Counted from the first letter of the stretch, positions 1-5,759 are shown. The stretch is DNA of 5,806 nucleotides from DAOUMU01 sp034409055 (GCA_034409055.1 DAOUMU010000058.1:1-5806), one strand, 5' to 3'. Numbers and translations are program-made. The notes: generated by a model from the letters alone, not told the origin.

Positions 1-35
1 AATTCTTGAATAGCTGTGAGACGTTGTTCGTTCAT
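1..35 (-). CDS. 5' end of a leftward gene, product unknown (partial)
   Basis: Read on the minus strand, an ATG at 35-33 opens a frame starting MNEQRLTAIQE that runs off the left edge. A Shine-Dalgarno sequence (AGAGGT) sits 6 bases upstream of this ATG, and a perfect TATAAT hexamer lies about 40 bases further up. These are the only reasons to call a gene; eleven residues are too few to suggest a family. It is divergent from the reverse transcriptase, so it is probably the neighbouring chromosomal gene or another part of the retroelement locus. Confidence 0.5.
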   Translation of the reverse strand, partial: MNEQRLTAIQE

Positions 36-108
36 GAGTTGACCTCTTTTCAATAATAGATGTTTTTTGAAGCCTGTATTATACTCCTGATGGTCAACTC
101 AGTATAAC
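36..108. promoter_or_regulatory. Divergent control region with two nested inverted repeats
   Basis: GAGTTGACC (36-44) and GGTCAACTC (92-100) form a perfect 9-bp inverted repeat. TTATACT (79-85) and AGTATAA (101-107) form a second, 7-bp one. The minus strand carries TATAAT at 83-78, a plausible -10 box for the leftward gene, and the plus strand carries TATAAC at 103-108, a plausible -10 box for the reverse transcriptase. Neither has a convincing -35 box at 16-18 bp. The symmetry suits a shared operator, but that is inference. The 10-mer GGTCAACTCA at 92-101 recurs at 1575-1584 upstream of avd. Confidence 0.35.
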
Positions 109-141
109 GTAAGCGGGTCGATTTAAATTTTTTTGGTAATT

Positions 142-1203
142 ATGACCCTTTACGACCAAATTACCAGTTGGGATAACCTGCGCTTGGCCTATAAAAAAGC
201 GGCCAAAGGCAAACGGGGCAAAAGACCGGCCGCCCGGTTTGAGTATAGGCTAGAGGATAACCTGACTGCATTACGCCAGGCATTACTCGATAAAACCTAC
301 CAACCAGGCCAATATAACAGTTTCTACATCCACGAACCCAAGCGCCGGCTTATTTCAGCCGCCCCCTTTCAGGACCGGGTGGTGCATCACACCCTGTGCA
401 ATTTGATTGAGCCGGTTTTTGAGCGCAGTTTTATCCACGACAGTTACGCCAATCGTGTGGGGAAAGGCACCCATCGCGCCCTGGATCGCTGTCAAACCTT
501 TGCCCGGCGTTATGGTTACGTGCTGATCTGCGATTTGAAACAATACTTTCCCAGCATCGACCACCAGATATTGCGCCAAATTCTGGCTCGCAAAATCACC
601 TGCCCCCATACACTGTGGCTGATTGACCAGATTTTGGCCAGCGGCGTCGGCGTTTTAGCCGACACATACGAGATGGTCTGGTTTCCCGACGATGATTTGC
701 TGGCCGCCCTGCGGCCTCGGGGACTACCTATTGGCAACCTGACCTCCCAACTGTGGGCTAACTGTTACCTGAACGACTTCGACCATTTTGTTAAGCGTAT
801 CTTGCGCGTTAAAGGCTATCTCCGCTTTGTGGACGACTTTTTGCTCTTTGCCGACGATAAAGCCACCCTCTGGCTGTGGCGAGAGGCCATTATTGATTAT
901 CTGGCCCGGTTACGCCTGACCCTGCACCTCAACCGGGCCCAGGTTCGCCCGGTTACCGAGGGCACTCCGTTTCTGGGGTTTATCGTCTATCCTCAACGCT
1001 GGCGCGTGAAAGGGCGTAAAATGGTTCATTTCCGGCAGCATATGCGAAAACGGCTGGCCGATTACCAGGCGGGGCAAATATCGCTGGACCAATTAGACGC
1101 CTCGGTACGAGGTTGGGTCGAGCATGTGCGACACAGTAACAGTATTGGCTTGCGCCGGACGACGTTTAACAGTTTGCCCGTACCTGGGGGATGCGTCAAC
1201 TGA
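142..1203 (+). CDS. Diversity-generating retroelement reverse transcriptase
   Basis: An RNA-directed DNA polymerase of 353 residues, the usual length for DGR enzymes. It would copy the template-repeat RNA into cDNA while misincorporating opposite adenines. Motifs in order: RLISAAPFQDRVVHH (69-83), SYANRVGKGTHRALDR (about 101-116), DLKQYFPSIDH with the first catalytic Asp (131-141), GLPIGNLTSQLWAN (194-207), catalytic FVDDF (229-233), and PFLGFIVYP (276-284). The GxxxSQ-type motif and the RVVHH/SYANR block are typical of DGR enzymes and separate it from group II intron and retron enzymes. There is no maturase or HNH domain. The catalytic box begins with Phe where Tyr is usual. ATG at 142 is preferred to an in-frame TTG at 133 because the N-terminus MTLYDQITSWDNL looks native; no strong ribosome binding site is visible. 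It reads intact. Confidence 0.93.
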   Translation: MTLYDQITSWDNLRLAYKKAAKGKRGKRPAARFEYRLEDNLTALRQALLDKTYQPGQYNSFYIHEPKRRLISAAPFQDRVVHHTLCNLIEPVFERSFIHDSYANRVGKGTHRALDRCQTFARRYGYVLICDLKQYFPSIDHQILRQILARKITCPHTLWLIDQILASGVGVLADTYEMVWFPDDDLLAALRPRGLPIGNLTSQLWANCYLNDFDHFVKRILRVKGYLRFVDDFLLFADDKATLWLWREAIIDYLARLRLTLHLNRAQVRPVTEGTPFLGFIVYPQRWRVKGRKMVHFRQHMRKRLADYQAGQISLDQLDASVRGWVEHVRHSNSIGLRRTTFNSLPVPGGCVN

Positions 1204-1206
1204 GGG

Positions 1207-1556
1207 TGTGAGCCAATCGGTTAGCGACTAAGGAGCGGCGACCGCAGGCGACCGTAGGGAGTGCGGATGCTTACTGTCGGCAACGGGCGTATGTAATTAC
1301 CCAAAAAGCGGGCACAGGCGTTGGGGGAGCGTTCCAAATCGGTAAACGGATAGGTAACGGCGACCGCAGGAAGTGCGGACCTGCGGTGGCCATAAATCGC
1401 AGGCCCATCCGCTAATCCGCTATTTATCCGCTCACAGATTGGCTTGTTTCAAGGTTCTTGCCCCACAATGACGAAGCACCTTTACATACGCCCGTCGGCA
1501 ACGGCCACTATCCGCACTTCCTGCGGTCGCTGCTAACCGTTGACTAACTGGCTTAC
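1207..1556. repeat. Dyad- and repeat-rich non-coding spacer between RT and avd
   Basis: I see no gene in 1204-1638. Instead, 1360-1379 and 1511-1530 are a perfect 20-bp inverted repeat (GCGACCGCAGGAAGTGCGGA and its complement). 1283-1296 pairs perfectly with 1482-1495 (14 bp). A third, interrupted copy of the first arm lies at 1238-1267, split by an 11-base near-duplication. GTCGGCAACGG occurs at 1276-1286 and 1494-1504, and ATCCGCT three times at 1407-1432. The ends (GCCAATCGGTTAG near 1212, and GCCAGTTAG on the minus strand near 1552) are roughly complementary. This fits a folded RNA or a small non-autonomous palindromic element. No target-site duplication is visible. Confidence 0.75.
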
Positions 1557-1574
1557 TTTCCTGTCCAAGCTTGG

Positions 1575-1602
1575 GGTCAACTCAATAGAAATCGTTTAAT
1601 AT
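1575..1602 (+). promoter_or_regulatory. Candidate avd/TR upstream region sharing GGTCAACTCA with the RT promoter
   Basis: GGTCAACTCAATA at 1575-1587 resembles GGTCAACTCAGTA at 92-104; the first ten bases are identical and 12 of 13 match. Both lie 40-65 bases ahead of a DGR gene start. TTTAATATAG just downstream (about 1595-1604) could supply a -10 element. This would give avd and the TR RNA their own promoter despite the long spacer after the reverse transcriptase. Promoter and operator assignments are inference from motif sharing only. Confidence 0.3.
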
Positions 1603-1638
1603 AGATCCTGTCTGGATTTGAATTGAGTTTGGGAGACA

Positions 1639-1989
1639 ATGGCTATATCTGAAATGGTGATCTTTACCCGTACCTTTGATTTTATTAGCTGGCTGATCCC
1701 GCGCCTGGCCAGCTTTCCCCGTAACCAACGCTTTGGGGTCACTAAACGCCTGCAGGACGCTGCTCTGGATTTCTATGAAACCATCACCCAGGCTAACAAC
1801 AGTCGAGGCGCGGCGCGACGGCGTTTACTTGACCAGGCCGACTACCATCTGGACAAGGTCCGTTTTTATCTGCGGCTGGCTGTGCGCTGGGCTTGGCTGA
1901 ATGAAGGCCAATACCAACACGCCGCACAGATGGTGGCCGAAATTGGCCGCTTACTGGGCGGGTGGCAGAAGAGACCAGAGAAGGAATGA
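1639..1989 (+). CDS. avd: DGR accessory variability determinant (Avd), four-helix-bundle protein
   Basis: A small basic protein of 116 residues, the normal Avd length. Avd proteins form barrel-shaped pentamers of four-helix bundles (related to the ribosomal S23 fold), bind the reverse transcriptase and template RNA, and are needed for mutagenic cDNA synthesis. Family-like segments: FTRTFDF (9-15), FPRNQRF (26-32), a helix around LQDAALDFYE (38-47), LDKVRFYLRLA (71-81) and the C-terminal EIGRLLGGW (101-109). Many Arg and Lys residues fit nucleic-acid binding. GGGAGA lies just before ATG 1639, at very tight spacing; ATG 1654 (MVIFTRTFDF) is an alternative that matches usual Avd N-termini better. 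The TR begins within a few dozen bases of its stop codon, so the two are probably co-transcribed. Confidence 0.9.
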   Translation: MAISEMVIFTRTFDFISWLIPRLASFPRNQRFGVTKRLQDAALDFYETITQANNSRGAARRRLLDQADYHLDKVRFYLRLAVRWAWLNEGQYQHAAQMVAEIGRLLGGWQKRPEKE

Positions 1990-2010
1990 CAACACTCGAC
2001 GCCTTGCGTC

Positions 2011-2112
2011 GTGGTTGTGGGGCCAGGCCAAAGGAGCGTGCGTTGCGCGTCGCGCAACAGGAACAACCCGAACAACAACAGGAACAACAGTTTTCGGGTG
2101 GTTCGCCCCCAC
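2011..2112 (+). repeat. DGR template repeat (TR), boundaries approximate
   Basis: Just after avd, 2041-2103 reads in one frame as RCASRNRNNPNNNRNNSFRVV. This closely matches the usual end of DGR variable regions (RCASRNRNNPNN...GFRVV), in which the AAC codons are the mutated positions. Eight AAC codons lie at 2056-2088. Substituting their adenines gives NNC codons, which cannot be stops. The G/C/T-rich TTTTCGGGTGGTTCG after the A-rich core fits the initiation-of-mutagenic-homing boundary. There is no start codon or ribosome binding site for this frame, so it is template rather than gene. The 3' limit is probably near 2104-2115. The 5' limit cannot be fixed without a VR; the first half (2011-2050) has few AAC-type codons. 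Confidence 0.8.
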
Positions 2113-2232
2113 AATTTTCGCAGTGGTCTGTGGTTGGCAATGCATCACGGTTACGGCTGTGACGCCGAAACCGTAGAAAATTGGCGGGCCTGAGCCCTGG
2201 CCGCGCCCTGAAGGGCCGGGCGAATAGCAACC
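2113..2232 (+). ncRNA. TR 3' spacer, probable non-coding DGR RNA
   Basis: The transcript downstream of a TR normally supplies the structured spacer where the reverse transcriptase primes cDNA synthesis. Here the 120 bases after the TR are non-coding and contain short GC-rich foldable units: GGGC-CTGA-GCCC and GCCC-TGAA-GGGC around 2187-2219. A TTG at 2181 opens a long frame into lysA, but nothing in the first 70 codons resembles a protein family. The RNA role is inferred from position. Confidence 0.45.
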
Positions 2233-2282
2233 GGGCCGCTTCCAGACCGTTCCAGGCTCTCGAAGCGGCCCACCCTGTTTTT
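2233..2282 (+). terminator. Stem-loop with T5, end of the avd-TR transcript
   Basis: GGGCCGCTTC (2233-2242) and GAAGCGGCCC (2262-2271) form a perfect 10-bp GC-rich stem with a 19-base loop. ACCCTG and then TTTTT (2278-2282) follow. The six bases between stem and T-run are more than in a textbook intrinsic terminator, so it could also be the 3' structural closure of the DGR RNA. Its position shortly after the TR supports either reading. Confidence 0.55.
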
Positions 2283-2302
2283 AGAGCTTATATTGATCTT
2301 TT

Positions 2303-2392
2303 TCCAGCCAAAAAGAGACACAAAAACACGGAGAAAAAGAAAATTTGCCATTCATCACATCTGCCCTGTGGGTTCATCATTCATCATTCAAA
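2303..2392. repeat. Low-complexity intergenic repeat debris upstream of lysA
   Basis: Two repeat types familiar from Chloroflexota and cyanobacterial intergenic DNA sit back to back. One is an A-rich AGACACAAAAACACGGAGAAAA tract (about 2315-2338). The other is TTCATCA units at 2351-2357 and 2373-2389. The second tract ends within a few bases of the first conserved lysA codon. No promoter or ribosome binding site for lysA is recognisable in it. Confidence 0.55.
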
Positions 2393-2393
2393 A

Positions 2394-3764
2394 CTCCCTC
2401 TCTTTCCCCAGGCCACGACCGTCGATACCGACGGCCATCTGACCCTGCGTAGCCACCGGGCGGCGGACCTGGTGGCCCAATTCGGTACGCCTTTGTACGT
2501 GTACGACGTGGGCACGATTCGTAGCCAGATTGCGGCTTACCGGCGAGCGCTGGCGGCCTATCCGGGTCCGGCCCACCTGACCTATGCCAGCAAAGCCTTT
2601 CTGTGTCCGGCCCTGGCTCAATTGATGACCCAAGAAGGGGTGGGTCTGGACGTGGCCTCGGCCGGCGAGATTTTTATCGCCCGGCGCGGTGGGGCCGACC
2701 CAGCCCACATGCATCTGCATGGCAACAACAAAAGCCGGTTTGATTTAAGCCGGGCTTTGCAGGCCGGCGTGGGTCGGATCGTAGTGGACCACACCGCCGA
2801 GCTAGAGCAACTGGCCCAGATAGCCACCGGGCGGCAGCAGCCGGTTCACCTCTGGCTGCGGATCACCCCCGACGTGGCCGTGGAAACGCATCACCGCTAC
2901 ACCGTCACCGGGACGGCCGATAGTAAATTTGGTTTTTCCATCGAGGCGGCGAAGGCGATCGCTGGGCGATTGCTGGGCCGGGGAGCAACCGGCCAATCTC
3001 TACAATCGGGTAGTGAACAACCGCAAGGGGCAGCCCCAACAGGGCGCTCACAAGGGGTGTCCCTACAGTTGACCGGCCTGCACCTTCACCTGGGCTCTCA
3101 CTTTCACGACGTAGGGCCGGTGGCCGGGGCCATTGAGCGGCTGTTGGATTTAGCTGTACATCTACGCGAAAAATACCGGTGGGAACTCAAGGAGTTGTGC
3201 CCTGGTGGGGGGTGGGGGGTTCCCTACCATCCTGATGACCCGCCCATGCCGGTCGAGCCGTTTGTGGCCGGCCTGGTCGAGGCGGTGGTGGCCGGATGTG
3301 ATCGCAGAGATTTGCCTTACCCGGAACTGATCCTGGAGCCGGGCCGCTCGCTGGTGGCCCGGGCCGGGGTGGCTCTGTATACCGTCGGCGGGCGTAAAGT
3401 CATCCCCGGCGTGCGGACTTACGTTAGCGTCGACGGTGGGCTGGCCGACAACCCCCGCCCGGCCCTGTACCGGGCCAAATACACGGCCCTGTTGGCCAAT
3501 CGCGCCAACGAGGCCGCAACAGAAACCGTGGCCATTGCCGGTCCTTTTTGCGAGTCCGGCGATGTTTTGATCGAGGCGGTTGACCTGCCGGTGGCCGGGC
3601 CGGGGGATATCGTGGCCGTGCCGGTGTCCGGGGCGTATCAACTGTCGATGAGCAGCAATTACAACGCCGCCCTGCGGCCGGGGGTAGTTTTCATTGAGGG
3701 GCAGGAGGTCAAGCTGGTCCAACGCCGGGAGACGTTTGAGGATCTGGTCAGGCGGGATGTCTAG
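2394..3764 (+). CDS. lysA: Diaminopimelate decarboxylase, start codon not identifiable
   Basis: A PLP-dependent fold-type III enzyme that decarboxylates meso-diaminopimelate to L-lysine, the last step of the pathway (cytoplasmic). PLP-binding lysine in YASKAF (Lys codon 2592-2594); GLDVASAGE; MHLHGNNKS; HLHLGS (3081-3098); GGGWGVPY (3204-3227); EPGRSLVARAG (from 3336); CESGD (3549-3563); SGAYQLSMSSNYN and RRETFEDL near the end. Family similarity begins at LPLFPQATTVDTDGHL, codon 2394, yet no in-frame ATG, GTG or TTG lies between the TTG at 2181 and a GTG at 2472. Starting at 2472 would cut off about 26 conserved residues. From 2394 there are 456 residues, longer than the usual 415-435 because of an insertion before HLHLGS. 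It may use a rare start (ATT 2379, CTG 2439 or 2445) or be 5'-damaged. The catalytic domain is complete. Confidence 0.93.
   Translation, partial: LPLFPQATTVDTDGHLTLRSHRAADLVAQFGTPLYVYDVGTIRSQIAAYRRALAAYPGPAHLTYASKAFLCPALAQLMTQEGVGLDVASAGEIFIARRGGADPAHMHLHGNNKSRFDLSRALQAGVGRIVVDHTAELEQLAQIATGRQQPVHLWLRITPDVAVETHHRYTVTGTADSKFGFSIEAAKAIAGRLLGRGATGQSLQSGSEQPQGAAPTGRSQGVSLQLTGLHLHLGSHFHDVGPVAGAIERLLDLAVHLREKYRWELKELCPGGGWGVPYHPDDPPMPVEPFVAGLVEAVVAGCDRRDLPYPELILEPGRSLVARAGVALYTVGGRKVIPGVRTYVSVDGGLADNPRPALYRAKYTALLANRANEAATETVAIAGPFCESGDVLIEAVDLPVAGPGDIVAVPVSGAYQLSMSSNYNAALRPGVVFIEGQEVKLVQRRETFEDLVRRDV
3024..3068 (+). repeat. Palindromic repeat pair inserted in frame in lysA
   Basis: CAAGGGGCAGCCCCAACAG (3024-3042) and CAAGGGGTGTCCCTACAG (3051-3068) are imperfect direct copies, each with its own small palindrome (GGGGC-A-GCCCC; AGGG-GTG-TCCCT). 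They code for the low-complexity stretch QPQGAAPTGRSQGVSLQ. That stretch sits where related decarboxylases have a short linker before the HxHxGS motif. They look like intergenic GC-palindrome repeats that entered the gene in frame. Confidence 0.55.
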
Positions 3765-3804
3765 TAAGCGGCCAACGCATTTTATGACCGTCAATAGATA
3801 TTTC

Positions 3805-4725
3805 CTATAGTTCCCGCTCAAACGGATGCCCGTTTTGCCAACCGAACCGGCCAGTTTGCCTGACCAGTTCTAAGCGGCGGATACTGATTTCACAGTAAAT
3901 CGGGTCGATATCCATGGTAAAGCAACGGCGCTGGTTCAGTTCACTGGCGATGAGGGTCGTGCCGGAATGGCTAAAAAAATCGATGACCAGGTCGTCCGGC
4001 TTCGAACTGGCCTGGAGGATACGTTCGACCGCTTTGAGCGGTTTTTGGGCATAACAGCCGGATACGTTTTCGGCCATACGGTAAAAAATCTGTTGGATGT
4101 CAACCCAGACGTTCCCGGGCCGGATGTTGTTGGATTTGCTGCGTTCTAAATTCTCCGTAACTTGCCCCTTAACCTCTTTGTAGTACCCCCGTAGTATCTT
4201 GGGAATGTCTGTGTACTGCACGGCAAAGTAGGGCCGGCCCTTGACGTAGTAGAGTAACTCCTGGCGCACGGCCATCCAGTTGTGCTGCGTGCCGTAGCCC
4301 CGCTGGTTACGCATGGTCAAGAAGCTCCGTGGCTCAAAATCGAACTCGCGCATCATGAGCATAAAATCGGGCAACGGCTGAAAATGAGCCGACTGGTCGG
4401 CTCCCAGCCAGATATAGAACGCGCTATCTTGATCTAAAGCGTGCCAGGTGTGGCCGACCCACTGGCGACACCAGGCAATGTATTCGGCCAGCTCTCTTTC
4501 CCGGAAAGCAACCAGATTATAAGGGGGGTCGTGGATGGCCAGTTTGGCCAGTGCCCCGTCCATCAATGCGGCTACATCAGCGGCCTTGATTGCATCCAGG
4601 CAGCCCACTTTGTGTTGTCCCCTGGGATCAATCCAGACCTGGCCCGGTTTCAGGCGACAGAAGGGCAGCAATTTCTGCCGCAACGACTCGTCTTTATCCA
4701 GACGGGGTAAAGGGTTATTTTTCAC
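3805..4725 (-). CDS. Beta-class site-specific DNA methyltransferase (N6-adenine or N4-cytosine), solitary
   Basis: An AdoMet-dependent amino-methyltransferase of 306 residues. The catalytic motif IV, DPPYN (66-70), comes before the AdoMet-binding motif I, DFFSHSGTTLIAS (249-261), which is the beta-class order. QKPLKAVERIL (227-237) is the usual motif X, and CFTMDIDPIYCEISIRR (268-284) follows motif I. DPPY favours adenine-N6 methylation, but N4-cytosine cannot be excluded. There is no restriction endonuclease or specificity subunit in the window, so it looks like an orphan enzyme used for epigenetic marking, or a relic of a restriction-modification system. The start is GTG at 4725; the frame stays open upstream with no ATG, and the ribosome binding site (GGGAAAAG) is weak. 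It converges with lysA, 40 bp between stops, with no clear terminator between them. The recognition sequence cannot be predicted. Confidence 0.87.
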   Translation of the reverse strand: MKNNPLPRLDKDESLRQKLLPFCRLKPGQVWIDPRGQHKVGCLDAIKAADVAALMDGALAKLAIHDPPYNLVAFRERELAEYIAWCRQWVGHTWHALDQDSAFYIWLGADQSAHFQPLPDFMLMMREFDFEPRSFLTMRNQRGYGTQHNWMAVRQELLYYVKGRPYFAVQYTDIPKILRGYYKEVKGQVTENLERSKSNNIRPGNVWVDIQQIFYRMAENVSGCYAQKPLKAVERILQASSKPDDLVIDFFSHSGTTLIASELNQRRCFTMDIDPIYCEISIRRLELVRQTGRFGWQNGHPFEREL

Positions 4726-4761
4726 CAGTAGCTTTTCCCAACTAATTTTGGAGAACTGAAC

Positions 4762-4787
4762 AGGCCGGGCATGGGGATGCCCGGCCT
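4762..4787. repeat. Perfect GC-rich hairpin between methyltransferase and alkyltransferase genes
   Basis: AGGCCGGGCAT (4762-4772) and ATGCCCGGCCT (4777-4787) form a perfect 11-bp stem with a 4-base loop. It lies 17 bp past the stop codon of the alkyltransferase gene, so on the minus strand it could end that transcript. It lacks a T-run and looks more like a dispersed REP-type intergenic palindrome. Confidence 0.6.
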
Positions 4788-4803
4788 ACCCACGGACTCA
4801 GTT

Positions 4804-5667
4804 TCAATCAGTACGAGTTGTCATCTGGGCCGCTTCCCAGCCCAGGATCGCTCGTTTTCGAGCGGTACCCCACTGGTAATTGCCCGGGTTGCCTATCTTA
4901 TGGATAACCCGGTGGCAGGGAATGACAAAACCGATCCGATTACTGGCCACGGCGTTGCCGACGGCCCGGGCTGCGTTTGGCCGGCCCAGGTAAACGGCCA
5001 GGTCGCTGTAGGAGACCACCGCTCCCGGTGGAATTTTGAGCAGGGCCTGCCACACTTTGATTTGAAAGTTCGTCCCTTTCAAAATAAGAGGCAGGGCCGG
5101 GCCGGACTTGACCGGATTAAAGATGCGATCCAGGAAAGGTTGGGTTTGGGTTGGATCTTCGGCCAAGGCAGCTTTAGGCCAGTTGCGCCTGGTTGCATTG
5201 AGGGTGCTTTCACGTTCGTTTGGGAGAACAAAGTCCAGGCCGCAGATACCTCGCTCGGTCATCGACAGCAGACATTCACCCACGGGGCTGGGGTGAAAAC
5301 CATAGACGATGGTCAAACCGGCCGCTTGCTTTTTGAATTCGCCAGGGGTCATGGCCTCGCAGGTGACAAACAAATCGTGTAGACGCCCCGGGCTGGATAG
5401 ACCGGCTTCATAGGTCACGTCAAGCAGATTCTGCGACTGGGCTAACAGTTGTTTGGCGTACTCGACGGTCAGGAATTGCAAGAAGCGTTTGGGGCTGATA
5501 CCGGCCCAACGACTAAAGAGCCGCTGAAAATGATATTCGCTGAGACCAACGTGGCTGGCAATTTCGGCCAAACTGGGCTGCTGGCGAAAATTCTTTTCCA
5601 GAAACAGGATGGCTTGCTCAACACGCTCATAATCCTGGGATAATTGGGCATAATGATTTGAGGACAT
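4804..5667 (-). CDS. AraC-type regulator fused to O6-alkylguanine-DNA alkyltransferase (Ada-like)
   Basis: A fusion protein of 287 residues. Residues 1-115 are an AraC-family DNA-binding domain with two helix-turn-helix units (PSLAEIASHVGLSEYHFQRLF, 31-51; DVTYEAGLSSPGRLHDLF, 83-100). Residues 120-287 are a suicide alkyltransferase with the acceptor cysteine in PCHRV (Cys251), the Arg-containing RPNAARAVGNA (229-239) and the C-terminal GTARKRAILGWE. It would transfer methyl groups from O6-methylguanine to itself and may control repair genes. Unlike E. coli Ada, it lacks the N-terminal zinc domain with the phosphotriester-sensing cysteine, so methyl-triggered activation in the E. coli manner is not expected; this short architecture is known. 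The ATG at 5667 has GGAGA 8 bases upstream. It runs in the same direction as the downstream methyltransferase gene, 78 bp away. Confidence 0.92.
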   Translation of the reverse strand: MSSNHYAQLSQDYERVEQAILFLEKNFRQQPSLAEIASHVGLSEYHFQRLFSRWAGISPKRFLQFLTVEYAKQLLAQSQNLLDVTYEAGLSSPGRLHDLFVTCEAMTPGEFKKQAAGLTIVYGFHPSPVGECLLSMTERGICGLDFVLPNERESTLNATRRNWPKAALAEDPTQTQPFLDRIFNPVKSGPALPLILKGTNFQIKVWQALLKIPPGAVVSYSDLAVYLGRPNAARAVGNAVASNRIGFVIPCHRVIHKIGNPGNYQWGTARKRAILGWEAAQMTTRTD

Positions 5668-5759
5668 TTATCTTCTCCGGCTGGCTTTTTATCCAAATAT
5701 AACAAAGCGGCCGGGCAAAAACCACCCGATTCTTGCGCTCTTTGACCGTGATAACCGAC

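Noticed and set aside
92..97. TTGACC as a -35 box for the TATAAT on the minus strand at 83-78
   Set aside because: Only 8 bases separate the two hexamers, far below the 16-18 needed by a housekeeping sigma factor.
142..1203. RT as a group II intron, retron or CRISPR-associated enzyme
   Set aside because: There is no maturase or HNH domain, no intron boundary structure, no msr/msd pair and no cas genes; the motif set plus the Avd and TR neighbours point to a DGR.
1238..1530. CRISPR array or phage attachment sites
   Set aside because: The repeats are inverted and unevenly spaced, with no regular spacers and no integrase or tRNA nearby.
2011..2193. Small plus-strand protein containing the RNRNNPNNNRNN stretch
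   Set aside because: It has no ribosome binding site and no credible length; the sequence is best explained as template repeat, not a translated gene.
1793..2230. Long minus-strand open frame over avd and the TR (145 codons, Cys-rich)
   Set aside because: It is antisense to Avd and the TR; its Cys-rich composition comes from reading GTT-rich DNA opposite AAC codons, and it matches no family.
2181..2393. N-terminal 71-codon extension of lysA from TTG 2181
   Set aside because: It reads through the TR spacer, the stem-loop and repeat debris, and none of it resembles a decarboxylase N-terminus.
3162..3821. Minus-strand open frame of 219 codons
   Set aside because: It is a shadow of the well-supported lysA coding strand, with no recognisable motifs.
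4771..5382. Plus-strand open frame of 203 codons
   Set aside because: It is antisense to the alkyltransferase gene, whose PCHRV and helix-turn-helix motifs are clear.
5715..5735. Possible VR end on the minus strand (TCGGGTGGTTTTTGCC resembles TTTTCGGGTGGTTCGCC)
   Set aside because: The similarity is limited to about 10 bases, with no upstream match to the TR core and no adenine-specific mismatch pattern.
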